Shown here: in pieces, positions 15,505 to 24,375 of the stretch
Layout of the letters: each line of letters begins with the position of its first letter
How positions within the stretch are numbered: the first letter of the stretch is position 1
Source of the DNA: Bacteroides sp. M10
GTDB lineage: Bacteria > Bacteroidota > Bacteroidia > Bacteroidales > Bacteroidaceae
DNA length: 64,000 nucleotides
Reading direction: 5' to 3'
Assembly (NCBI RefSeq): GCF_014334015.1
Contig: NZ_CP060488.1
Location: forward strand, 1,198,501 to 1,262,500
Translations under genes and position numbers: made by a program
The notes under the pieces: model-generated
What the model was told of the DNA's origin: nothing
Database searches by the model: none
What the model saw: the letters and a program-made list of their open reading frames with translations, nothing else

Positions 15505-18500
15505 ATGAAAAAACACATTGCTTCTACTGTATTTTTATCCTTGTTGTCCATTCTTCAATTGACAGCCCAGTCTCATTCTGTAAAACGACTGGGGATAGAA
15601 CAAGGATTATCCAATAATTATGTAGTCAGTATTACACAAGATAAACAAGGCTTTTTATGGTTTGCTACAGAAGAAGGACTTAATAAATTTGACGGCACCC
15701 GCTTCATTACTTATTATAAAAATGATTTGCCACATAACAATCAGGGAATCACCGGCAACGAACTCAACCGGGTGTATGCTGATTCCAAACGTCCCATCAT
15801 TTGGATAGCCACTCAACGAGACGGACTAAATGCATACAATTATGACGAACAAACATTTACCGCCTACCAACATAACCCGGAAAATCCACACAGCCTGATT
15901 ACCAATGATGTAACGGATATCTCTCCTTCCACCCAAAACGATGATGGTTTATGGGTCAGCACCTATTATAGAGGTATAGAATATCTAAATATTAATAATG
16001 GGCAATTCACACATTATAATAAGAGTACGGTGCCTAGTCTGCCCTCCAATCAGACATGGACAGTATTGGACGGAGGAGACAACAATTTGTATATCGGCCA
16101 TGTTGGAAGCGGATTCAGTATTTTTTCTCTCAAAGACAAAAGCGTAAAGAATTTCCAGAATGAAACGGGAAATCCGGCAAGTTTGCCCGGTAATGATGTG
16201 TTTTGTATCATAAAAGATACAAACGGTAACATCTGGTTAGGAACAAATAATGGATTGGCTCTATATAATGCTGCTAATGAAAACTTTATCACATTCAGAA
16301 ATAATAAGAATGACAAGTATGCTACTTTATGCAGTCGCATATTATCTATCCGGCAATTAAAAGATAATAGGCTCTGGATTGCTTCAGAGCTCAATGGTAT
16401 TGCCATATTAAACCTGAAACAGGGTATGTTTCTCTCGCCAGAGGAGCTTTCTATTGAATACATACAGGAGGGTGATGATAGTCGAAGCCTCTCTAATGCA
16501 AGCGCTCGATGTATATTCCAGGATTCTTTCGACAATGTCTGGATAGGAACATGGGGAGGAGGCATCAACTTTATCAGTAGTAAACCTCCTTTATTTACCA
16601 CGTTAAGTTATTCCCCGATTCCAAACAATGAAAACAGCCTGAACAACAAAGTAGCCAGCAGTCTTTGTATAGACAGACAAGGCCGGGTTTGGATCGGAAC
16701 AGATGGAGGAGGTATTAATGTTTTTGAAGGAGAAAAACGTATTGCCATTTATAAAAAAGAGAGTGGAGATATTCCTTCGAATTTTATATTAGCTTCTTTA
16801 CAGGATTCAAAAGGGAATTTATGGTTCGGTTCCTACCAAGGGGGAATCAGCTATTATGATAGCCGGAACAAAAGATTCCGTTCCATCTCCCTCACGGGAC
16901 AATCTAATCTAGACGTACGTACGATCTATGAAGATGGCCAACATAACATTTGGGTAGGATATAGTGGAGGAATTGTTGTATTGAACCCTCTAACCATGAA
17001 GATTATCCAGCATTACAATACAGATAACAGCGAACTGCACAGTGATTTTATACGTTCTATAGCTCAAGATGAGAAAGGACGTTTTTGGATTGGAACTTTC
17101 GGAGACGGACTTGGCATATATACCCCGGACTTACAGAAAATCAAGACGTTCACTCAAAGAGATGGCTTTTGTTCTAACACCATCAATCAGATCATACAGG
17201 ATAAACAAAAAAGAATGTGGATAGGAACGGGGGAAGGATTAGTTTGTTTCCTGTCGACTAATGAACTGAATTACAAAACTTACCAACGAAAAGATGGCTT
17301 AATCAATACCAATATCTGTGCAATAACAGAAGATAAAAAAGGGAATATCTGGTTTAGCAATAATAAAGGTATCAGTTGCTATGTTACGGATAAAGACTGT
17401 TTTTATAACTATGGCCACTCTGACGATGTTCCGGCAGGAAGCTTCTCAAGTGGTTGTGTAACACAAGGCAAGAATGGACAGATTTATTTCGGTTCTATCA
17501 ATGGAGTATGTTGTTTCAATCCTGACATTACCATGAATGAACAACCGGCCCCGGCAGCGGTTGTCACAGAGATGAAAATACTGGGACGGTTGAGTAATCC
17601 GGAAAACAATGATATGATTATCAATCTCTCCAAGGGACAAAACGTTGAATTGAGTCATGCACAAAATAGCTTCGGAGTGAGGTTCAACGTCCAAAACTAT
17701 TCTCTCGTCAATCAAGTAGAGTATGTTTATATGCTGAAAGGACTCGAAAACTCGTGGTACACCGTCAATGAAAGTAACAATGTCACTTTCCGCAACATTC
17801 CCCCGGGAAAATATGAATTCTTCATCAAAGCGCGAGTACATAATCAGGAATGGCCGGAAGAAGCCACTTCCCTGACGATCCGTATCAATCCTCCTCTCTG
17901 GTTGACGTGGTGGGCAAAACTTATCTACATCCTGGCATCTATCAGCATCATTTATCTTATCTTGCATGCTTACAAAAAGAAGTTAGATCTGGAAAGTCTT
18001 TATACTTTGGAAAAGAAAAACCACGAGCAGGAACAGGAATTAAATCAGGAACGCTTGCGTTTCTATACCAATATCACCCATGAGCTACGTACCCCTCTGA
18101 CCTTAATCCTCGGTCCTCTCGAAGATATGCAGAAAGAGGCATCGCTTCCTGCAAAACAAACCCAGAAACTATCAGTTATCCATCAGAGCGCGCTACGATT
18201 GCTCAATCTGATTAATCAGATTCTGGAATTCCGAAAAACAGAAACACAAAACAAGAAATTGTGTGTCAGCAAAGGGAACATTGCCCCTCTGATTTATGAA
18301 ATAGGGCTTAAATACAAAGAATTAAATCAGAATACCAAAATTGATTTCCGGATTCAGATAGAAAAAGAAGAAATGTTTCTTTTCTTCGATAAAGAAATCA
18401 TCACGATTGTTTTGGACAATCTGATTTCCAATGCTATCAAATATACGGAACAAGGGCGCGTAACGCTAAGTTTGCATCAGACCATGCGCAATGAGGTAGC

Positions 18501-19623
18501 TTATACGGAAATTAAAGTCAGTGATACAGGGTACGGAATTTCCGCCGAGGCCCTGCCACATATTTTCGACCGCTATTATCAGGAAAGCGGTAAACATCAG
18601 GCATCCGGTACAGGTATCGGGCTGGCTTTAGTGAAGAATCTCGTCACCTTACATGAAGGGGAAATCCTTGCAGAAAGTGTCCAAAATGAGGGAAGTACGT
18701 TCTATATCAGTTTACTGACGGATAACATCTACCCCAATGCCTTACATGCAGATTCTACAGAACCGGTTCAAGAGGAGATGAATCAGAATACGGAGCTGGA
18801 ATATTCACAAGAAGCGACATTAGATACCGGTAAACCAATCCTATTGATTGTAGAAGACAATGAAGAAATACAGAAATACATAGTTGAATCTTTCACCGAC
18901 TCGTTCGAGGTAATCACGGCCAACAACGGAGAAGAAGGAAAACAACAAGCCCTTAGCCGTATCCCCGATATTGTAGTCAGTGACATTATGATGCCTGTGA
19001 TGAACGGCATCACTTTATGTAAGCAATTAAAAGATGATGTGCGCACCAGCCATATTCCTATTATCCTGCTGACAGCCAAAGATTCTCTGCAAGATAAAGA
19101 AGAAGGATATGAAGTAGGAGCCGATTCTTACCTGACGAAACCTTTCAGTGCTTCTCTGTTACGTAGCCGAATCAATAATCTGCTCGATTCAAGGAAAAAG
19201 TTAGTTGCCCAATTCCAGGCGCAATCTACCCCGGGAAATCAAATAGATTTAAGTGAAAAGCGTATAGTAATTGCCGAAGCTTTAAGCAAATTAGATAATG
19301 AGTTTATCGAAAAAATTACCCTTTTAATCGAGGAAAACCTTTCTTCAGAGAAGATTGATATTAACTATCTATCCGATAAAATGTGCATGAGCGGTTCCAC
19401 TCTTTACCGGAAAATGAAAGCCCTTACAGGACTCTCGACCAACGAATATATCCGGAAAGTGAAAATGGAGAATGCAGAACGTTTGCTGCTTGAAGGGAAG
19501 TTCAATATCTCTGAAATAGCCTATAAAGTAGGAATGAACAGTACGGGATATTTCCGCCAATGCTTTAAGGAAGAATTTGGTGTCTCTCCTTCAGATTATC
19601 TGAAACAAATTAAGCAATCTTGA
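15505..19623 (+). CDS. Hybrid two-component system regulator (HTCS)
   Basis: One-protein sensor and transcription factor of 1372 residues in the inner membrane. In order: signal peptide (to about LTAQS); two seven-bladed Reg_prop beta-propellers (about 30-720; repeats such as GFLWFATEEGLNKFDG and GRVWIGTDGGGINVF); a Y_Y_Y domain (about 725-790); one membrane span near 800-820; HisKA with phosphorylated His859 in THELRTPL; HATPase (about 955-1065, with DNLISNAIKYT and GTGIGLAL); a receiver with Asp1160 in VVSDIMMPVMNG; and an AraC-type HTH (about 1265-1370). The periplasmic propellers bind an oligosaccharide from the glycan the locus degrades. It is divergent from SusC and should activate that operon. 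All catalytic residues look intact. Confidence 0.97.
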   Translation: MKKHIASTVFLSLLSILQLTAQSHSVKRLGIEQGLSNNYVVSITQDKQGFLWFATEEGLNKFDGTRFITYYKNDLPHNNQGITGNELNRVYADSKRPIIWIATQRDGLNAYNYDEQTFTAYQHNPENPHSLITNDVTDISPSTQNDDGLWVSTYYRGIEYLNINNGQFTHYNKSTVPSLPSNQTWTVLDGGDNNLYIGHVGSGFSIFSLKDKSVKNFQNETGNPASLPGNDVFCIIKDTNGNIWLGTNNGLALYNAANENFITFRNNKNDKYATLCSRILSIRQLKDNRLWIASELNGIAILNLKQGMFLSPEELSIEYIQEGDDSRSLSNASARCIFQDSFDNVWIGTWGGGINFISSKPPLFTTLSYSPIPNNENSLNNKVASSLCIDRQGRVWIGTDGGGINVFEGEKRIAIYKKESGDIPSNFILASLQDSKGNLWFGSYQGGISYYDSRNKRFRSISLTGQSNLDVRTIYEDGQHNIWVGYSGGIVVLNPLTMKIIQHYNTDNSELHSDFIRSIAQDEKGRFWIGTFGDGLGIYTPDLQKIKTFTQRDGFCSNTINQIIQDKQKRMWIGTGEGLVCFLSTNELNYKTYQRKDGLINTNICAITEDKKGNIWFSNNKGISCYVTDKDCFYNYGHSDDVPAGSFSSGCVTQGKNGQIYFGSINGVCCFNPDITMNEQPAPAAVVTEMKILGRLSNPENNDMIINLSKGQNVELSHAQNSFGVRFNVQNYSLVNQVEYVYMLKGLENSWYTVNESNNVTFRNIPPGKYEFFIKARVHNQEWPEEATSLTIRINPPLWLTWWAKLIYILASISIIYLILHAYKKKLDLESLYTLEKKNHEQEQELNQERLRFYTNITHELRTPLTLILGPLEDMQKEASLPAKQTQKLSVIHQSALRLLNLINQILEFRKTETQNKKLCVSKGNIAPLIYEIGLKYKELNQNTKIDFRIQIEKEEMFLFFDKEIITIVLDNLISNAIKYTEQGRVTLSLHQTMRNEVAYTEIKVSDTGYGISAEALPHIFDRYYQESGKHQASGTGIGLALVKNLVTLHEGEILAESVQNEGSTFYISLLTDNIYPNALHADSTEPVQEEMNQNTELEYSQEATLDTGKPILLIVEDNEEIQKYIVESFTDSFEVITANNGEEGKQQALSRIPDIVVSDIMMPVMNGITLCKQLKDDVRTSHIPIILLTAKDSLQDKEEGYEVGADSYLTKPFSASLLRSRINNLLDSRKKLVAQFQAQSTPGNQIDLSEKRIVIAEALSKLDNEFIEKITLLIEENLSSEKIDINYLSDKMCMSGSTLYRKMKALTGLSTNEYIRKVKMENAERLLLEGKFNISEIAYKVGMNSTGYFRQCFKEEFGVSPSDYLKQIKQS

Positions 19624-19713
19624 GAAAGGAAGATGTATCAGAAGTAGAATTTACTTTCATGTTGCTCTGTCATTCAGAACAATAATGAAAAATCTCTTCT
19701 GATACCTCCCAAT

Positions 19714-19749
19714 AGGAAATTTAGCGACCTGTGGGGGAGGTCATTTCCT
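19714..19749. terminator. Hairpin between convergent HTCS and GH18 genes
   Basis: AGGAAAT (19714-19720) pairs with ATTTCCT (19743-19749) and GACCT (19726-19730) with AGGTC (19738-19742), with a 5-base bulge on one side. It overlaps the last codons of the GH18 gene. No strong T run is present. Confidence 0.4.
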
Positions 19750-20703
19750 TAATTCTTCAACCATCGCTTTGAGCAATGATTTAGAATCATCCAGTGGCAA
19801 ATCCATGGCTAAATCCCAACTCATCATGCCTTTCAGTCCTTGCTCCATCGCATAACGGGTCTTAGTGCGGATATTGTCCTGTCCGTCAAACACATATTTC
19901 TCTCCCTTATATATTACTTCATTTTGTGCAGGCTCCGTAATCAGTCCCTCTTGTACAAAACTGAAATAAGCCTCTGTCTTCTTCGAATTATCCTTTGTCA
20001 CACCATAGAAAGGAACCCCCGCCACCAGTTTCTCTTTGGGAATACCATACTTCAGTACCATCTGAATATCCGAATCATATTTCTCTACCGGAAAACGAAC
20101 CGGTGAAGGACCGTAACATTGGAGTGAAATAAAATCAACGGCTTCAATGGCTTCTTTACTAATCTTATAACAAACAGGATGCAGAGATACACTAAATAGA
20201 TATTGATCTCCCAGCACCTCCCTCATCTTCACGATAGCCAGGCTATAATCTTTGTATTCTTTCTCATTCTCCGCCCACTCAAAATCAAGATCAATGCCAT
20301 CCAGCTTATTCTTTTCCAGTACAGTCTTTATGTTCTTTGCAAATGCCGTACGAGCAGCCTCATCAGCCACCATCGCTTTCCATTCGCCACTGGAAGCTCC
20401 CAGACGTATTTTCGCTTTTGTACCTTTTACTTTTGCACGAACCGATTTAATCAATCCTTCCCAAGTTGTCACCCCTTTTCCTTGAAATGCACGCGGATTT
20501 TCAAATGAAAGTGTTCCATCTTTATTAGGATGAACATTCAAGAAAATAAGGTCGTCACTTGCCCGCAGACTTTCAGTTGCGACACGTCCCCGATTGTAAA
20601 AATTTCCACGCACATAAGAACTCACTAAATAATCTTGTTGTGCAAATAACGATAATCCTACAAATAAAAAAAGGAAGAATACAATTTTCCTTAGCATTAA
20701 CAT
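19741..20703 (-). CDS. GH18-family protein (chitinase or endo-beta-N-acetylglucosaminidase type)
   Basis: Secreted protein of 320 residues with a type I signal peptide (to about SLFAQQ). The GH18 active motif DGIDLDFEW is complete, with catalytic Glu142; substrate-side residues FISLQCYGP and the closing strand GLKGMMSWDLAMD also fit. GH18 enzymes cleave beta-1,4 linkages next to N-acetylglucosamine by substrate-assisted catalysis, in chitin-type polymers or N-glycans. It has no binding module and no lipobox. It is convergent with the HTCS gene and has its own -7 box (20733-20740), so its membership in the neighbouring SusCD locus is uncertain. Confidence 0.88.
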   Translation of the reverse strand: MLMLRKIVFFLFLFVGLSLFAQQDYLVSSYVRGNFYNRGRVATESLRASDDLIFLNVHPNKDGTLSFENPRAFQGKGVTTWEGLIKSVRAKVKGTKAKIRLGASSGEWKAMVADEAARTAFAKNIKTVLEKNKLDGIDLDFEWAENEKEYKDYSLAIVKMREVLGDQYLFSVSLHPVCYKISKEAIEAVDFISLQCYGPSPVRFPVEKYDSDIQMVLKYGIPKEKLVAGVPFYGVTKDNSKKTEAYFSFVQEGLITEPAQNEVIYKGEKYVFDGQDNIRTKTRYAMEQGLKGMMSWDLAMDLPLDDSKSLLKAMVEELRK

Positions 20704-20732
20704 AATGATTGATAATTAATGAATTTAGACCA

Positions 20733-20740
20733 CAAAAATA
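20733..20740 (-). promoter_or_regulatory. -7 box of the GH18 gene
   Basis: TATTTTTG on the minus strand, 29 bases before the GH18 start at 20703. No clear -33 box. Confidence 0.45.
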
Positions 20741-20904
20741 CACATAACAAACAGGAATGGATGTTCAATAATTACTATAATACTTCCAAAAATCAACATA
20801 AAGTTTTCTCAATAACAGAAAAGCAGGCTCATAGGCTGACAAGATTCTTTTTTAGTTTTTACACTTCTGATGCTAAGCATATTTGTTCCACCATAAAGAT
20901 AATA

Positions 20905-21393
20905 TTATTCAATACCTATTAATTGTGGCTTTTGAGTAAATCCCATTTCGTTAATTCTCAATATCCGTTCAAAAAAGAATTTGCTGATAAGTGATTGAGG
21001 ACACTCTTTTACTCTATTATAGTTATTTAAATTCCAATGATCATTTTGAGCTCTTTCTCCTAAACTTTGCATATACCCAATAATTGAATTAGCTGCATGA
21101 TTGTTTGCTACACAGTGTTCTTCTTTAAATCTTAGTGCTTTATTTGTGGCAGTGTAAATGAGGTGATAAATTTGCCCGACAGAAAATTCATTCAATAGGT
21201 CGTTTAGTACCCCATTCGTTTTATCACCTACTTTGTAGGTAATATTGAACATCGTTTCTATGTTATGCAGGAGATATTCTAGGCATTCATTTAAGGCTAT
21301 TTTTCGCCATAGACAGTATGTTTCATAGCCATTCGTTTTGGGAGTAGGATTAATAAGTGAATCTATAAGCATCACCTTTTCTAATAAGCGCAC
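20905..21393 (-). CDS. Hypothetical helical protein, second of an overlapping pair
   Basis: Unrecognised protein. The open frame starts with GTG at 21393 directly after a TGA; the first ATG is at 21372 (MLIDSLINPTP). Up to 162 residues, mainly helical by composition, without signal peptide or membrane span; recognisable stretches include ALNECLEYLLHNIETMF and SVGQIYHLIYTATNKALRF. It overlaps the zinc-ribbon gene by 13 bases in the -1 frame, and fusing the two would give one protein of about 390 residues. So it is either translationally coupled or the back half of a gene split by a single-base indel. AT-rich sequence around it suggests acquisition. No function can be given. Confidence 0.6.
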   Translation of the reverse strand: MRLLEKVMLIDSLINPTPKTNGYETYCLWRKIALNECLEYLLHNIETMFNITYKVGDKTNGVLNDLLNEFSVGQIYHLIYTATNKALRFKEEHCVANNHAANSIIGYMQSLGERAQNDHWNLNNYNRVKECPQSLISKFFFERILRINEMGFTQKPQLIGIE

Positions 21394-22100
21394 TCAAGAT
21401 TAAGTTGCCAATATACTTTATTTGAATAGAATGAATAGTTTCTATTTTCAAAATCTATATCAGTAAAACACTCAAAATCTGTCTCTGGGTATATTTTTAT
21501 AATATTGTTTTGATAAAGCATATTTGTTATATCTTTCGACAGCACTGGAGTGGGGGCTATGGGGGTGCGAAATTGGCTGAATGGCTTAATAAAATTATAT
21601 CCTTCATCAATTCCTTCTCGCAAAATAGCTCCGATATAGACTCTTTCTTCAAAAGATAATGTGTCTATATCTCTTTCTTGTTTTTGTTTGAAATAAAGTA
21701 CTTCCCGGATAAACTGCTCTTTTTCTTGTTTTATTTTTCGTGCTTGTTCATCTTTCTTTTGTTGCTCTTTACGTTTTTCTTCCCTCGCTCTTTCCCTACA
21801 GGTATTGCAGGGACAATATTCATTTTCGGGTTCATGTCCACATTCCGGACAAATTAATTCTGTGTTGAAAGAAGAATAATTGCGGGACAAGTATTGAATT
21901 TGTAGCTTATGATTGCAATATAGACACACTTGTTCCGTTTCTATAGCAGGTAATATTTTTCTAAACGATGACGGTTGACAATCTATTTTATATATTTCTA
22001 TTATATCCTTTATCTTAACGCCGTCATAGTAGTCTTTTATTAGTTTTTCTATTTCATCATCGGACAGATGACTTATCTGGTTGGGTTTTACATATTTCAT
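21381..22100 (-). CDS. Hypothetical zinc-ribbon protein with HTH-like N terminus
   Basis: Unrecognised protein of 239 residues. The N terminus (about 12-50, HLSDDEIEKLIKDYYDG and KIKDIIEIYKID) looks like a helix-turn-helix. Residues about 59-100 hold Cys pairs CLYC, CPEC and CPCNTC, fitting one or two zinc ribbons. A charged coiled coil follows (about 101-135, RAREEKRKEQQKKDEQ). The end (KVYWQLNLECAY) comes abruptly at the overlap with the next gene. A -7 box (22139-22146) stands 38 bases upstream. DNA or RNA binding is plausible from the ribbon and HTH, but no family is recognised. The pair sits alone between the GH18 gene and the frd regulator. Confidence 0.65.
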   Translation of the reverse strand: MKYVKPNQISHLSDDEIEKLIKDYYDGVKIKDIIEIYKIDCQPSSFRKILPAIETEQVCLYCNHKLQIQYLSRNYSSFNTELICPECGHEPENEYCPCNTCRERAREEKRKEQQKKDEQARKIKQEKEQFIREVLYFKQKQERDIDTLSFEERVYIGAILREGIDEGYNFIKPFSQFRTPIAPTPVLSKDITNMLYQNNIIKIYPETDFECFTDIDFENRNYSFYSNKVYWQLNLECAY

Positions 22101-22138
22101 GATAATTTTATATTTGTCGCCTTATTTTTTATTTACGG

Positions 22139-22146
22139 CAAAGATA
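22139..22146 (-). promoter_or_regulatory. -7 box of the zinc-ribbon gene pair
   Basis: TATCTTTG on the minus strand, 38 bases upstream of the start at 22100. Confidence 0.45.
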
Positions 22147-22511
22147 ATGCTTTCTTTAAGATTACGGGTGCAAAAATAAAAGAGAATGGACGAAAAATAT
22201 CCGGAGATGCAGGAATTACCCGAAAAGTGCTATAATAGCTACCATACTCTTTTTAAAAGCCTTTCAAATTACTTTTCAACTCCTTATTTTCTCAAAGTAT
22301 TCTCACCGTGATGAGAATTATTCCCCGCTGTACTTCCCTGATAATGTGAAAATAATCTTACCGATCATGATCAATAAGACCTTTTTGTTTTTCACAATAA
22401 AGTTGCAATATTTAGTTATAAATTCATTCCACTATATTTAAAGACGACCATACAAAGGCTTCTACCAAAACATAAATAGAAGAAAGAGTTCCATTTTCCG
22501 CAAAAAAAGCC

Positions 22512-22519
22512 TATCTTTG
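22512..22519 (+). promoter_or_regulatory. -7 box of the first AraC-type gene
   Basis: TATCTTTG fits TAnnTTTG and ends 33 bases before the start at 22553. Confidence 0.5.
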
Positions 22520-22552
22520 TTCCGTTAAGATAATAAATCACGCATAAGACTC

Positions 22553-23422
22553 ATGCCAGGAGATTCATTTTGCATACAATATACTAACTGTACAGGATGT
22601 CCAAAAAATGTTGAGAATATCCTTGTATATAGAAACTTACCTAAAGGAGAGCATATCCCCAAGGATAAGTGTACGCAGAATTGCATGCTTTTTATGATAA
22701 AGGGCGAATTACTTATCAATAGCGAAGAGCATCCCGGAATAACGTTACGCGAGAGACAAATTGTTTTGCAAGCTATTGGCTCCAAAGTCGAAATACTGGC
22801 ACTGACAGATGTTGAATACGTTGTCTACTGGTTCAACGAACTGCCTTTGCTCTGCGAAGAACGGTATAAGGAAATGATGGAACAGGCGGAAGCTCCTTTG
22901 ACCTACACTCCACTGATTATGAGTGAAAGGCTTTACCACCTTGTCACTAGTATGCCCGAATTCCTCGCTGAAGAAAACCCTTGCAGCAAGTATATCGATT
23001 TAAAATGCAAAGAACTGGTTTTCTTGATTACCAACTTCTATCCGCTGCCCCAGCTAGGTTCATTCTTCTATCCAATCAGCACTTATACGGAAAGTTTCCA
23101 CTATTTCGTCATACAGAATTACAGCAACGTGAAGAACGTAGAAGAATTTGCACATCTGGGAGGATACACGACCACTACTTTCCGCCGCCTTTTCAAAAAC
23201 CTATATGGTATGCCCGTATATGAATGGATACTGGAAAAGAAACGGGAAGGAATCCTGGAAGACCTGCAACACACCAAAATGCGAATCACTGAAATCTGTA
23301 ACAGATACGGATTCGACTCCCTGTCGCATTTCGCACACTTCTGTAAAGACTCTTTCGGCGATACCCCACGCGCTTTACGCAAAAAAGCAGCCAGCGGTGA
23401 GAAAATCGGAAAGGTACAATAA
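22553..23422 (+). CDS. AraC-family regulator with four-Cys N terminus, upstream of frd
   Basis: Transcription factor of 289 residues. The C-terminal HTH pair (about 195-285) is clear: EEFAHLGGYTTTTFRRLFKNLYG and ITEICNRYGFDSLSHFAHFCKDSFGDTPR, the AraC signature. The N-terminal half is a sensor with Cys at 7, 13, 16 and 40 (C-x5-C-x2-C-x23-C), followed by a cupin-like stretch (FMIKGELLINSEEHPG). The same four Cys with identical spacing occur in the paralog at 27269-28108. The gene reads toward frdC, 211 bases away, but frd has its own promoter. A metal- or Fe-S-dependent redox response acting on frd is inferred from motif and position only. Confidence 0.9.
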   Translation: MPGDSFCIQYTNCTGCPKNVENILVYRNLPKGEHIPKDKCTQNCMLFMIKGELLINSEEHPGITLRERQIVLQAIGSKVEILALTDVEYVVYWFNELPLLCEERYKEMMEQAEAPLTYTPLIMSERLYHLVTSMPEFLAEENPCSKYIDLKCKELVFLITNFYPLPQLGSFFYPISTYTESFHYFVIQNYSNVKNVEEFAHLGGYTTTTFRRLFKNLYGMPVYEWILEKKREGILEDLQHTKMRITEICNRYGFDSLSHFAHFCKDSFGDTPRALRKKAASGEKIGKVQ

Positions 23423-23533
23423 ACAGTCCCATCCTACGAATGTGCCAATCAGTTGCACCATGCATATATACTGGCTGGCATATTGACACATTGGCGTATT
23501 GATCCATTATTAAGGAATTATTTCTTTAATTCC

Positions 23534-23564
23534 TTGCTCAATCAATCTATTTCCCCTATTTTTG
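23534..23564 (+). promoter_or_regulatory. frd operon promoter
   Basis: TTG at 23534-23536, 20 bases, then TATTTTTG at 23557-23564: a good Bacteroides promoter, with a leader of about 60 bases before frdC at 23634. Confidence 0.65.
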
Positions 23565-23633
23565 CAGTCCGTAAGAGGTGTAAAACGTCGAAATTTTAGT
23601 TCTAACAATTAAATAATTTAAATTCAATCATTT

Positions 23634-24338
23634 ATGTGGTTAAGTAATTCATCTGTAGGAAGGAAAGTGGTGATGAGCGTTACCGGTATCGCCCTTGTCC
23701 TGTTTCTAACATTTCACATGGCGATGAACTTGGTTGCGATCATCTCGGCTGATGGTTACAACATGATTTGTGAGTTCCTGGGAGCAAACTGGTATGCATT
23801 AGTGGCTACCGCAGGACTGGCTGCTCTTTTCGTAATTCACATTATCTACGCATTCTGGCTGACAATGCAGAATCGCAAAGCGCGTGGTAGCGAACGCTAT
23901 GCAGTGACAGACAAACCGAAAACTGTAGAATGGGCATCTCAAAACATGTTGGTGCTGGGTCTTATCGTTATCGTAGGTCTTGGTTTGCACCTCTTCAACT
24001 TCTGGGCAAAAATGCAGTTGCCGGAACTGATGCACAACATGGGCATGCACGCTGATACATTGACATTGGCTTATGCTGCTAACGGTGCATATCACATTCA
24101 GCAGACTTTCTCTTGTCCGGTTTACGTAGTTCTTTACCTTGTTTGGCTGTTTGCTTTGTGGTTCCACCTGACTCACGGTTTCTGGAGTTCAATGCAATCA
24201 CTGGGATGGAACAACAAAGTATGGATTGATCGTTGGAAATGTATTTCTAACATCTATTCTACAATCGTTGTACTCGGTTTCGCACTGGTAGTAGTGGTAT
24301 TCTTTGTGAAAACACTTATTTGTGGTGGTGCTTGCTAA
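23634..24338 (+). CDS. frdC: Fumarate reductase / succinate dehydrogenase cytochrome b subunit
   Basis: Single membrane anchor subunit of a B-type quinol:fumarate reductase, 234 residues. Five hydrophobic spans are visible (near 12-35, 50-75, 103-125, 150-177 and 205-232). His residues positioned for two b hemes lie in LTFHMAMN, FVIHIIYAFW, GLHLFNFW and WFHLTHGFW. The single large anchor, instead of separate C and D subunits, is the Bacteroidetes/epsilon-type arrangement. It passes electrons from menaquinol to the FrdB clusters. It is the first gene of frdCAB, 37 bases before frdA. In Bacteroides this complex reduces fumarate to succinate and supports growth on glucose. Confidence 0.96.
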   Translation: MWLSNSSVGRKVVMSVTGIALVLFLTFHMAMNLVAIISADGYNMICEFLGANWYALVATAGLAALFVIHIIYAFWLTMQNRKARGSERYAVTDKPKTVEWASQNMLVLGLIVIVGLGLHLFNFWAKMQLPELMHNMGMHADTLTLAYAANGAYHIQQTFSCPVYVVLYLVWLFALWFHLTHGFWSSMQSLGWNNKVWIDRWKCISNIYSTIVVLGFALVVVVFFVKTLICGGAC

Positions 24339-24375
24339 ATAGTAAATTGTAAATGATTAAATTGTAAATAATATT

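Larger units (their letters stand above)
22101..22552. other. 452-base intergenic region with two divergent promoters
   Basis: No gene seen. It holds a minus-strand -7 box (22139-22146) and the plus-strand -7 box of the AraC gene (22512-22519). It also has the inverted repeat ATTCTCA-6-TGAGAAT (22299-22318) and the site TTGAT-CATG-ATCGG read on the minus strand at 22361-22374, which matches 8 of 10 fixed bases of a Crp/Fnr-type site. Confidence 0.55.
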
